Positions 24,175 through 31,864 of a stretch of DNA of 64,000 nucleotides are shown here, one piece after another (the stretch's first letter is position 1; each line of letters opens with the position of its first letter). This DNA is from Hoeflea sp038900095 (GTDB lineage: Bacteria; Pseudomonadota; Alphaproteobacteria; Rhizobiales; Rhizobiaceae), in NCBI RefSeq assembly GCF_038900095.1, contig NZ_JBBMQQ010000001.1, positions 62,001 to 126,000 of the forward strand, in the 5' to 3' direction. A model generated the notes under the pieces. It saw nothing but the letters and a program-made list of their open reading frames with translations, was not told the DNA's origin and did no database searches. A program made the position numbers and the translations under genes.

Positions 24175-25376
24175 GACATCCTCGTCAGTCGGGCGATGCC
24201 TTCACCGCGGACATGACCAATGGTGGTCACGACCGCCGAGTTGGCAGCAGTTGTTGCAATGGCGTCTTCACCGGCCACAAACGGGCTGATCGGTGCGTCT
24301 TCATCCAGAGCCAGACAGGCGAGCGCGACGGCCGTGGGGAAGTGCGCTTCGACGGAATGGCCGAACAGGGCGCCGACGGTGCGCAAAGGTGTGGCCGGGA
24401 ATCTTGACTGCAGAAAGGCACGCTCCCGGGCGCTGAGTTCGGGGTAGCCCGCGGCTCCCGAGAACACCACGGTATCCTCGCCGCCAGGTGAAGCGCCGGT
24501 CTCATCGGCGAGACGTGCGAGGCGTTTTTCCATGCGGTCATCGTCACGTGGGCCGCGATCTCCCAATACAGCGTCGAGGCGGGCGTAAATGTGCGCGCCA
24601 CGTGCCTGGGCATGCTCAAGGGATTCGAGGACCAGAAACGCGCCGGAGGTGCCCAGGTTCATGCCATTTGCAGTGCCGTCGGCATTCCAGAACGGAGCCT
24701 GCCGGTCCTTGCCGAGCCCCTGGATGGCTTCCATCACCATCAGCATGTCGAGCCGTTCGGACACGAATGCGCCACCAACAAGGCAGTGGGTCGATTGTCC
24801 GGCGGCGATGCGGGCGTAGCCGGTTTCCACCGCCGAAATGCCTGCGCCTTCCTCGCCCATCAGGGTGCGCGAGGAGCCGGTCACCTTGTGAACGATGGAA
24901 ATGTTGCCTGCCAGCAGGTTGGACAATTGCGCCAGAAACAGGGTCGGGCGCAGTTCGGTGGTCAGTTTTTCGTTGAGCAGCTGTTCGCGGTCGTTGCGCT
25001 TGCGGCTTTCCTCGACAATCAGGGTATCAACCGCGATGTCGCGCTCGCCGCCGCCGGCTGCAACGATCATGTCCATGGATGCGCAGGCCTCGAGATCGTC
25101 CTTCAAGCCTGCGTCATCAAGCGCCAGACCGGCTGAATAAACACCAAGACGCTGCCAGTTTTCCATCTGGCGCTGATCGCCGCGGCGCGGGATTTGTGCC
25201 GCCCAGTCGATCTCGGGAAGCGGGTAGACCGTGTAGGGGGCGAAGCGCTCGCTGTCGGTCACCTTGTCAGGCACGGTGCCCGCCATCAACAGGTCGCGAT
25301 GAGCCTCACGTCCGACCCCGAGCGAGGTCACCAGACCTACGCCGGTGATGACAACCTGATGGCGTGTATCTGTCAT
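24171..25376 (-). CDS. fabF2XL: KAS-like protein FabF2XL lacking the active-site cysteine
   Basis: A 401-residue thiolase-fold protein homologous to FabF. At the cysteine elbow, the expected TACxSG is replaced by LMGEEGAG; counting from the conserved downstream YARIAAGQ block puts Glu176 in place of the nucleophilic Cys. The first catalytic His block (NAHGT) is replaced by FSGAAGYPE, while the second His survives in ALFGHSVEAHFPT. This matches chain-length-factor (KS-beta) proteins, where Gln takes this position. I infer it is a heterodimer partner of FabF1XL that sets chain length, rather than an independent condensing enzyme. Starts 4 bases inside the fabZXL end. Confidence 0.88.
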   Translation of the reverse strand: MTDTRHQVVITGVGLVTSLGVGREAHRDLLMAGTVPDKVTDSERFAPYTVYPLPEIDWAAQIPRRGDQRQMENWQRLGVYSAGLALDDAGLKDDLEACASMDMIVAAGGGERDIAVDTLIVEESRKRNDREQLLNEKLTTELRPTLFLAQLSNLLAGNISIVHKVTGSSRTLMGEEGAGISAVETGYARIAAGQSTHCLVGGAFVSERLDMLMVMEAIQGLGKDRQAPFWNADGTANGMNLGTSGAFLVLESLEHAQARGAHIYARLDAVLGDRGPRDDDRMEKRLARLADETGASPGGEDTVVFSGAAGYPELSARERAFLQSRFPATPLRTVGALFGHSVEAHFPTAVALACLALDEDAPISPFVAGEDAIATTAANSAVVTTIGHVRGEGIARLTRMS

Positions 25377-25858
25377 TGGCGTTCTCCTGCAGCATTCGCC
25401 ATTGCGGTCAAAAGCCCCACTTCGCCGGCCCGCTTTCGAACGATATCGGCAAGCGGCACCTGATCGAAAGCAACGGTTCTGAACTTGAGCTGGCTGTCAG
25501 CCACCTTCTTGCCGCCGCTTGTTATTCTAGCCTTGGTGACCGCGTAGCCCGAGCCTTCGTGCTCAAGAACGGCCGTGATCTCCAACGGGGTTCCCGGCTT
25601 GACGAAATCGCGCATCTTGGCGCCATCCACGGCCATCAGGAAGGGCATGGCCGCAAAATCGGTCTTGGCGAGAATCACGAAGCCGCTGGCCTGAGCCATG
25701 GTTTCGATCAGCAATACGCCAGGCACGAGCGGCATGCCGGGAAAATGGCCTTCAAATACGGGGCTGGTTTCGGGGACTGTCGAACTCGCGGTGAGCGTCG
25801 CGGCCTCGAGGTCAAGTGCCTCGATCCGGTCGATCATCTGGAAATACTCAAGTTGCAT
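25373..25858 (-). CDS. fabZXL: 3-hydroxyacyl-ACP dehydratase FabZXL
   Basis: A 161-residue hot-dog-fold dehydratase of the FabZ family. The catalytic signature is VFEGHFPGMPLVPGVLLIET, with the active-site His in GHFPG and the acidic residue in LLIETMAQ. The rest (ILAKTDFAAMPFLMAVDGAK) follows the family. ATG 25858 (MQLEYFQMIDRIEALD) is chosen; the longer open frame runs antisense or out of frame into acpXL. It lies 23 bases after acpXL and overlaps fabF2XL. Dedicated to the C28 acyl chain by context. Confidence 0.92.
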   Translation of the reverse strand: MQLEYFQMIDRIEALDLEAATLTASSTVPETSPVFEGHFPGMPLVPGVLLIETMAQASGFVILAKTDFAAMPFLMAVDGAKMRDFVKPGTPLEITAVLEHEGSGYAVTKARITSGGKKVADSQLKFRTVAFDQVPLADIVRKRAGEVGLLTAMANAAGERQ

Positions 25859-25881
25859 GACTTGCCCCGCCGCGCCGGGCG

Positions 25882-26166
25882 TCAGCCCTTTGCGGCCCTC
25901 AGCTCGTCGATTTTGGCGCAAAGATTGCCAAGCACGAAGTATTCTTCTGTCGAAGCCTTGCCGTCGTTGACTTCCTGGGTCCACTGCTCGAGCGGAATCT
26001 TGATGCCGAATTCCTTGTCGACCGCAAAAACGATGTCGAGGAAGTCGAGGCTGTCGATGCCCAGATCGTCGATTGTGTGGCTTTCGGGAGTGATGGAATC
26101 GCGGTCAATCTCGCTTGTCTCAGCGATGATGTCGGCGACCTTGTCAAATGTTGCGGTCACGCTCAT
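25882..26166 (-). CDS. acpXL: Acyl carrier protein AcpXL
   Basis: A 94-residue acidic carrier protein specialised for the very-long-chain fatty acid of lipid A. The phosphopantetheine attachment serine is Ser39 in DDLGIDSLDFLDIVFAVDKE. The C-terminal part (IPLEQWTQEVNDGKASTEEY) is characteristic of AcpXL rather than of general ACP. ATG 26166 (MSVTATFDKV) gives the usual length. It is the first gene of the minus-strand cluster acpXL-fabZXL-fabF2XL-fabF1XL-adhXL-lpxXL, and is the best taxonomic marker in this window for Hyphomicrobiales. Confidence 0.95.
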   Translation of the reverse strand: MSVTATFDKVADIIAETSEIDRDSITPESHTIDDLGIDSLDFLDIVFAVDKEFGIKIPLEQWTQEVNDGKASTEEYFVLGNLCAKIDELRAAKG

Positions 26167-26286
26167 TTCCTTGTTCGGTGGTAGCTTGGCCGAAGCTATA
26201 GAAAAATCCGGCGCAAAAGCCAATGGCTTCTTTGCCCGGCTGTTGGCGGCAAAGCCGGTTCGAAGCCTCAAATGTGAACGCCGGGG

Positions 26287-27636
26287 TCAGACTGCAAGTG
26301 AATGGCGTGCGGTGCCGGTCCCGAAGTAGCCGTCAAATGCAGAGGCAATCGAGCGGACAAATGGCTGTCCCTTCGGCGTAATCTGGAAAAGACCGCCGGA
26401 AAATCCGATCATGCCGTCGGTATCGCATCCCGCCAGATATTCGGCTTCATCAAGAATGTTCTCGGCTTCGCCGCCGAATTCATGCCGGATCGTGGCGAAA
26501 GAGAAAGCGAAATCACACATCAGAAGCTCGATGATGCGGGCGCGGATACGGTCTTCCGTCGACAGTTCGAAACCCCGCACCACCGGCAATTGGCCAAGAT
26601 TGGCCTGCCGTTGGTATTCGCCTGTGGATGGCTGATTCTGGATGTAACCCTGGGGCAGCTGGCCGATTGAAGATGCGCCCATGCCAATCAGGGCGCCGGC
26701 TGTGTCGCTGGTATAGCCCTGGAAATTGCGGCGCATGGTGCCGGAGGCCGCCGCAATCGCAAGGCTGTCGCCAGGCAGGGCGAAATGATCGATGCCGATC
26801 GCGGTGTATCCCGCCGATGTGAGCGAGGAGGCGGCGCGGTTCATCTGGGCGAATCGCTCGGTCAGGTCCGGCAACACCGATTCATCGATCATTTTCTGAT
26901 GGGTTTTCATCCATGGAACATGGGCGTAGCCGAAAAGTGCGATTCGGTCCGGCTCAAGCGTCAGGACCTGCTTGATGGTGCGGTCGACGGAGTTGCGGGT
27001 CTGATGCGGCAGGCCGTAGAGCACATCGCAATTGACGGATTTCACACCGCGGGCGCGCACCTGCTCGACGACTTCGCGGGTCTGCTCGAATGTCTGTTCG
27101 CGATTGATCGCCTTCTGCACCTGTTCGTCGAAGTCCTGGACCCCGATAGATGCTCGGGTCAGTCCGATTTCTGCCAGGGCATCATATTTTTCGGCGGTCA
27201 GGTCGTTGGGATCCATCTCGACGCTGATCTCGGCGTCCGGATCGAAATTGAAGCGGCTGCGCAGCATATTGTTCAGCGCAACCATGTCTTCGGGATGCAA
27301 CATCGTAGGTGAGCCGCCGCCCAGGTGAAGTGCCGTGACCCTGCAGCCCGGATCAACCAGGCCGGAAATCGTTTCCATCTCGTTTTCGAGGGCTGTCAGA
27401 TAGGTTTTCAGCGGTTCGTATTTGAGGGTCTGCTTGGTGTTGCAGCCACAGAACCAGCAAAGGCGGTCGCACCATGGAATGTGGATGTAGAGAGACAGCG
27501 TCTGGCCGGGCGTCAGCTGGCGCAGCCAGCGGGCGTAAACATCGCCATCTATACCGGTATGGAAATGCGGTGCGGTCGGGTAGCTGGTGTAGCGTGGTGC
27601 CGGGCCGCCGTGCTTGAGGATGAAGTCTTTTTGCAT
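26287..27636 (-). CDS. hemN: Oxygen-independent coproporphyrinogen III oxidase (dehydrogenase)
   Basis: A 449-residue radical SAM enzyme that converts coproporphyrinogen III to protoporphyrinogen IX when oxygen is low. The radical SAM cluster is CxxxCxxC with an extra Cys (IPWCDRLCWFCGCNTKQ) near residue 60. The block LHLGGGSPTMLHPEDM is typical HemN/HemW, and the presence of the N-terminal YTSYPTAPHF segment marks true HemN. It is divergent from fnrN, and the shared spacer contains an FNR-type site at 27691-27704, 55 bases upstream of its start, so induction under low oxygen by FnrN is likely. Confidence 0.95.
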   Translation of the reverse strand: MQKDFILKHGGPAPRYTSYPTAPHFHTGIDGDVYARWLRQLTPGQTLSLYIHIPWCDRLCWFCGCNTKQTLKYEPLKTYLTALENEMETISGLVDPGCRVTALHLGGGSPTMLHPEDMVALNNMLRSRFNFDPDAEISVEMDPNDLTAEKYDALAEIGLTRASIGVQDFDEQVQKAINREQTFEQTREVVEQVRARGVKSVNCDVLYGLPHQTRNSVDRTIKQVLTLEPDRIALFGYAHVPWMKTHQKMIDESVLPDLTERFAQMNRAASSLTSAGYTAIGIDHFALPGDSLAIAAASGTMRRNFQGYTSDTAGALIGMGASSIGQLPQGYIQNQPSTGEYQRQANLGQLPVVRGFELSTEDRIRARIIELLMCDFAFSFATIRHEFGGEAENILDEAEYLAGCDTDGMIGFSGGLFQITPKGQPFVRSIASAFDGYFGTGTARHSLAV

Positions 27637-27690
27637 ATTGCTGTCTCTCTCGTATCACGCCATACATTGCCTGCTGGCAGCTTTGCCGCC

Positions 27691-27704
27691 TTGACTTTGA
27701 TCAA
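27691..27704. promoter_or_regulatory. Anaerobox (FNR/FixK-type site) between hemN and fnrN
   Basis: TTGACTTTGATCAA matches the TTGAT-N4-ATCAA consensus at nine of ten defined positions. It lies 55 bases upstream of hemN and about 104 bases upstream of fnrN. This fits activation of hemN and autoregulation of fnrN, as in Rhizobium. Confidence 0.8.
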
Positions 27705-27807
27705 ACCGCGCTGTTGTTTGAGCGCGAACCCAATGGTGCCTGACTGGCCTGTGCCGCGGTGTTGCAGAGCGCGAAGGGTAAGTGGTCTGAGCGCCAAAGA
27801 GGACCTG

Positions 27808-28533
27808 ATGGACGCGAAGCGCAAAGACATCCACAATTCCGACATTCCTGCGCTTTGCCGGGCCTGCGAGGCGCGGCACAGAGGCGTGTGCGGGGCGTTG
27901 TCGACAGATCAGCTTGTCAATCTCAACAAGCACGCGACCCGCAAACGGGTCGATTCCGGGATAGAACTGATCGGCGAAACCGAGCAGGCAGACAGCTACG
28001 CCAACATCATCTCCGGGGTGGTGAAACTGACGAAGATGATGGCCGATGGCCGGCAGCAGATTGTCGGGCTGCAATTTGCACCGGATTTCCTCGGGCGGCC
28101 GTTCCGTTCGGACAGCGGGATCACGGCAGATGCCGCGACCGAAGTGAATGTCTGCAGTTTTCCCAGGACCATGATCGAACGCATGATACGGGAAACGCCC
28201 GAGCTCGAGCACAAATTGCTGGAGCAGACGCTCAAGGAACTCGACGAGGCGCGTGACTGGATGCTGACGCTGGGGCGCAAGACTGCTTCAGAGAAGGTCG
28301 CAAGTTTCCTGTATCTGATTGCCACCCATGTTGATCCGGAACTGGATTCAGATTCGGTCAGTTTCGAACTGCCGCTGACGCGCTCCGACATTGCCGACTT
28401 CCTCGGGCTGACGATCGAAACCGTGAGCCGGCAGTTGACGAAACTGCGCAAGGACGGGGTCATCGTGATCCAGAACAACCGGCAGGTTGATATCCCCGAC
28501 ATGAACAGGCTGGCTGAAAGAGCGTCGCAGTAG
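27808..28533 (+). CDS. fnrN: FNR-type oxygen-sensing regulator FnrN
   Basis: A 241-residue Crp/Fnr-family activator. The N-terminal cysteine cluster is C17-x2-C20-x7-C28 (LCRACEARHRGVC), with a fourth cysteine at 116 (EVNVCSFP), enough to hold an oxygen-labile 4Fe-4S cluster. The beta-roll spans about residues 40-120, the dimer helix about 125-160, and the C-terminal winged HTH has the FNR-type recognition pattern E-x2-SR (LTIETVSRQLTKLRK). Presence of the Cys cluster makes it FnrN rather than FixK. ATG 27808 is preceded by AGAGGACC. The neighbouring hemN and the anaerobox support the role. Confidence 0.93.
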   Translation: MDAKRKDIHNSDIPALCRACEARHRGVCGALSTDQLVNLNKHATRKRVDSGIELIGETEQADSYANIISGVVKLTKMMADGRQQIVGLQFAPDFLGRPFRSDSGITADAATEVNVCSFPRTMIERMIRETPELEHKLLEQTLKELDEARDWMLTLGRKTASEKVASFLYLIATHVDPELDSDSVSFELPLTRSDIADFLGLTIETVSRQLTKLRKDGVIVIQNNRQVDIPDMNRLAERASQ

Positions 28534-29007
28534 TCTCGCGCACATCTCCTTGTTGCTGTCTTCATACTGTTTGCCGGGCAAGTCCGGTCTCGGGGAGGCA
28601 TGTGCTTCCACCGGCCTGATCGATGTTTTGTCGAAGAATCTTGCTGGCTTCGAGCCGATAATGGGCGATTTGCCAAAAAAATGCATTTTCTTTCGTCCTA
28701 GAACAGTCGGCGCGGTTGCTGGTTTGATGCCCGTTCCAGCGGCACGGAACATGGTGTCCTGCCGTCGTTGAGAAGACCAAAAAATGGGTGATAAACGAGC
28801 AAATAGAGTGTGTTAGCATTCTATCTCGTAAATATATTCGTTGTGGACATTCTGTGTTTCCGCAATATTTGCCTTCAGGCGAGTATTTGCGCCGTTTATT
28901 GGCCCGTTGCGGGCAAAAAATCCGGGGTTGTGTTGTCTTGCCGTAGGGGCGAAATTGCTACTATACAGGAGTTACTAAAGTAGCCGGGGAAGACCATTGA
29001 GGGCTTG
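28534..29007. other. Intergenic region between fnrN and the PAS gene
   Basis: About 470 bases with no gene I can support. The sequence is more AT-rich than its surroundings, particularly 28780-28880. The only recognisable items are a short inverted repeat GCCCG-TTG-CGGGC (28902-28914), followed by an A-run and so not a terminator on the plus strand, and the promoter-like pair at 28937-28966. Confidence 0.5.
28937..28966 (+). promoter_or_regulatory. Candidate sigma-70 promoter of the PAS protein gene
   Basis: CTTGCC (28937-28942) and CTATAC (28961-28966), 18 bases apart, resemble the rhizobial housekeeping consensus CTTGAC-N17-CTATAT. They end 41 bases before ATG 29008. Confidence 0.45.
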
Positions 29008-29706
29008 ATGCTATCCGCTCTGATCCAGAAGTTTGACAAGCTGGGCAATGAATTGCTCCTTGCCGTTCGTCGTGGTGATGAAGACGAGATCAATCGCGTT
29101 GACGCGCAGCTTCAGCCGCTAACACGCCGCATCTTTGAATTTGAAGCCTCCGATTACAACGAGATCATGGCGCAGATCGCCTTCTTCAATCGGCTTGCGA
29201 TGAAGAACTGCGAGGATGACAGCAGTGTAAGGCGCTACACGGCGATGATGTCGACATTGTTTGTCCGCTACCTGGAGCCCAAAGACGGACCGAAGCCGGT
29301 GGCGGCGAAAAGGGAATTGCCCCCGTTGTTCAAAGGCTATGATCCGTCGCTGCAGGAACTCGTTCTGGATTCGCTGGAAGAGCGCGTTGCAGCGTTCGAT
29401 CTCGATTATCGCTATATCTACTGTAACCAGCGCAATGCCGAGTTTCACAACAAGCGTCCCTCCGATTTCATCGGCAAGCACCTGCTCGACATGATCGACC
29501 AGAAACGTTTCCTGACCCGGGCGAAGCCGCGGATCGACCAGTGCTTTGGCGGGGCCCGCATTTCCTACACCTATGAAGCTGCCGATGCGCACGGGCGGTT
29601 GTTCGAGATCAATTGCCGGATGACACCGCTGACCGGGCCGGATCAGGCCATTGCCGGTGCTGTGCTGATCCTGAACATGCAGCCGATGTTTGCCCGTACC
29701 GCCTGA
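29008..29706 (+). CDS. PAS-domain protein of unknown function
   Basis: A 232-residue soluble protein. Residues of about 1-75 are helical and charged (SALIQKFDKLGNELLLAVRR). Residues of about 110-225 look like a PAS fold: AAFDLDYRYIYCNQRNAEFH, then KRPSDFIGKHLLDMIDQKRF and a closing strand GAVLILNM. There is no kinase, GGDEF, HTH or other output module, so it may be a sensor subunit that signals through a partner. Cys residues occur at YIYCNQ, DQCFGG and EINCRM. ATG 29008 is used, one codon after TTG 29005. Isolated gene with its own promoter-like sequence. Confidence 0.7.
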   Translation: MLSALIQKFDKLGNELLLAVRRGDEDEINRVDAQLQPLTRRIFEFEASDYNEIMAQIAFFNRLAMKNCEDDSSVRRYTAMMSTLFVRYLEPKDGPKPVAAKRELPPLFKGYDPSLQELVLDSLEERVAAFDLDYRYIYCNQRNAEFHNKRPSDFIGKHLLDMIDQKRFLTRAKPRIDQCFGGARISYTYEAADAHGRLFEINCRMTPLTGPDQAIAGAVLILNMQPMFARTA

Positions 29707-30099
29707 AGGCCAGTCGGGAAATTCTGTGACCGACCCCGATTTGAATGCCGCCCTGGGTTTCTTGGTGCAGCAGGTGGTCGGCTGAGCTTTTCCACATTGC
29801 TTGGGTCGCGCCCTTCGCGAGGCGTGCCCGTTGAAACCGAAACAGTGGACACAGATTGTTGACGTTTACGTGCACGTCAGTATTTGCTAGGAAACAATGC
29901 AAATCCTGTCGCATCCCGGCTCGACTTCATGCGCGTCATTTGCCAAACAGGATGTAACGGCCGCGAGGCCAGCCGGTGTGTCCGGAGAGCGGGCGGATCT
30001 GCCCGAGCTTCCAGCTCGAAACACCGGTCCTGATGTTGAATTGTATTTGTGCGTCTGCCTCGCCAGGGCGTCGCCGGATCAAAGAGGTGAGGACGTCCG
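29707..30099. other. Intergenic region upstream of ETF-ubiquinone oxidoreductase
   Basis: About 390 bases. A 68-codon frame at 29897-30103 has no family resemblance and is probably chance. The clearest signal is the ACGT-rich inverted repeat at 29860-29879; the rest appears to be untranslated leader ending in the ribosome site AAAGAGGTGAGG just before ATG 30100. Confidence 0.5.
29860..29879. promoter_or_regulatory. Inverted repeat TGACGT-N8-ACGTCA upstream of ETF-QO
   Basis: Perfect 6-base arms, with a third ACGT inside. The left part can also be read as TTGACGT-TT-ACGTGCA, an imperfect 7+2+7 palindrome like the one at 36782. ACGT-N2-ACGT palindromes recall, from memory, the MerR-type LiuR sites of branched-chain amino acid catabolism, whose electrons reach ETF-QO. 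Confidence 0.4.
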
Positions 30100-31764
30100 A
30101 TGACTGATGTGAATGAGCTTCCCGAGCGCGAGAGCATGGAATTCGATGTTGTGATCGTGGGGGCGGGGCCCGCTGGCCTTTCGGCCGCGATCCGGCTCAA
30201 GCAGGTCAATCCCGAGCTGACGGTTGTCGTGCTGGAAAAGGGCGGCGAAGTCGGCGCGCACATTCTCTCCGGTGCGGTGGTTGACCCGATCGGCATCGAC
30301 AAGCTCATTCCCGATTGGCGCGACGATCCTGACCATCCGTTCAAGACACCGGTCAAGTCGGACCATTTCCTCGTGCTTGGGCCGGCCGGATCGATCAGGC
30401 TGCCCAACTTCCTGATGCCGCCGCTGATGAACAATCACGGCAACTACATCGTCTCGCTGTCCAATGTGACCAAGTGGCTTGGCGATCGCGCCGAGGCGCT
30501 GGGCGTGGAAATCTATCCGGGGTTCGCTGCCACTGAAGTCCTGACCGACGAAAACGGCGCCGTGATCGGTGTGGCGACTGGCGACATGGGCGTGGAGCGC
30601 AACGGCGAGCCCGGCCCGAACTATGCCCGCGGCATGGCGCTTCTGGGCAAATATGTGCTCATCGGCGAAGGTGTGCGCGGCTCGCTGGCCAAGCAGCTGA
30701 TTTCGAAATTCAAGCTGGACGAGGATCGTGAGCCGCAGAAATACGGTATCGGCCTGAAGGAGCTCTGGCAGGTCAAGCCTGAGCACCACAAGCCGGGGCT
30801 GGTGCAGCATTCGTTCGGCTGGCCGCTGGATCTGAAAACCGGCGGCGGCTCGTTCCTCTACCACCTCGAGGACAACCAGGTGGCGGTCGGCTTTGTCGTT
30901 CACCTCAATTACAAGAACCCCTGGCTCTCACCGTTTGAAGAATTCCAGCGTTTCAAGACCCATTCGGCGATTGCTCCTGTGTTCGAGGGCGCCAAGCGGC
31001 TCGGTTACGGTGCGCGCGCCATTTCGGAAGGCGGCTGGCAGTCAGTGCCCAAGCTCGTTTTCCCGGGCGGCGCGCTGATCGGTTGCTCGGCCGGTTTCGT
31101 CAACGTCGCCCGCATCAAGGGATCTCACAATGCAGTGCTGTCGGGAATGATGGCGGCGGAACATGCCGCCGAAGCCATCGCCGCCGGCCGTGCCCAGGAT
31201 ACGCTGGATGGCTATGACGCGGAATGGCGCACATCGGAAATCGGCAAGGACCTAAAAAAGGTGCGCAACGTCAAGCCACTGTGGTCGAAGCTTGGAACCA
31301 TCGGCGGCGTGGCCCTGGGCGGCCTCGACATGTGGCTCAATACGCTGTTCGGTATCTCGCCCTTTGGCACGATGAGCCACGGCAAGCCTGACTACGCAGC
31401 CCTTGAACCGGCTTCACAGCACAACAAGATCGACTACCCGAAGCCGGATGGTGTGCTGACCTTCGACCGGTTGTCCTCGGTGTTCTTGTCCAACACCAAC
31501 CATGAGGAAGACCAGCCGGTACACCTCCAGCTCAAGGATCCTGCGCTGCAGAAGAGCTCGGAACTCGAAGTCTATGGCGGCCCATCCAACCGCTATTGCC
31601 CCGCGGGCGTCTATGAATGGGTGGAAACCGACGGTGAACCAACCTTCGTGATCAACGCGCAGAACTGCGTGCACTGCAAGACCTGCGACATCAAGGATCC
31701 GAACCAGAACATCAACTGGGTTCCGCCCCAGGGCGGCGAGGGACCGGTGTATACCAACATGTAA
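30100..31764 (+). CDS. Electron-transfer flavoprotein-ubiquinone oxidoreductase
   Basis: A 554-residue inner-membrane-associated flavoprotein that passes electrons from ETF (fatty acid, amino acid and choline oxidation) to ubiquinone. The FAD-binding Rossmann motif is at about residues 15-30 (VVIVGAGPAGLSAAIRLKQ). The C-terminal 4Fe-4S site contains three Cys in NAQNCVHCKTCDIKDPNQNI, with a further Cys upstream at SNRYCPAGVYEWV. Length is as in mitochondrial and bacterial ETFDH. The start follows AGAGGTGAGGACGTCCG. Single gene with a strong terminator behind it; no etfAB in the window. Confidence 0.95.
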   Translation: MTDVNELPERESMEFDVVIVGAGPAGLSAAIRLKQVNPELTVVVLEKGGEVGAHILSGAVVDPIGIDKLIPDWRDDPDHPFKTPVKSDHFLVLGPAGSIRLPNFLMPPLMNNHGNYIVSLSNVTKWLGDRAEALGVEIYPGFAATEVLTDENGAVIGVATGDMGVERNGEPGPNYARGMALLGKYVLIGEGVRGSLAKQLISKFKLDEDREPQKYGIGLKELWQVKPEHHKPGLVQHSFGWPLDLKTGGGSFLYHLEDNQVAVGFVVHLNYKNPWLSPFEEFQRFKTHSAIAPVFEGAKRLGYGARAISEGGWQSVPKLVFPGGALIGCSAGFVNVARIKGSHNAVLSGMMAAEHAAEAIAAGRAQDTLDGYDAEWRTSEIGKDLKKVRNVKPLWSKLGTIGGVALGGLDMWLNTLFGISPFGTMSHGKPDYAALEPASQHNKIDYPKPDGVLTFDRLSSVFLSNTNHEEDQPVHLQLKDPALQKSSELEVYGGPSNRYCPAGVYEWVETDGEPTFVINAQNCVHCKTCDIKDPNQNINWVPPQGGEGPVYTNM

Positions 31765-31821
31765 GGGGATTTGGCGCGGGGCGTGTATTCAGCAAGCCGC
31801 GCCGCCATCCTGACAAAACAG

Positions 31822-31856
31822 CAAAAAGGCGGGATTTGATCATCCCGCCTCTTTTT
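31822..31856. terminator. Bidirectional terminator between ETF-QO and amn
   Basis: Perfect stem GGCGGGAT (31828-31835) with ATCCCGCC (31842-31849), loop TTGATC, flanked by AAAAA on the left and CTTTTTT on the right. It can therefore act for both convergent genes. Confidence 0.9.
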
Positions 31857-31864
31857 TGCGTGCG

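Noticed and set aside
28902..28914. Hairpin GCCCG-TTG-CGGGC read as a terminator
   Set aside because: It is followed by an A-run on the plus strand, and on the minus strand the T-run comes before the stem, so it cannot terminate in either direction by the usual rule.
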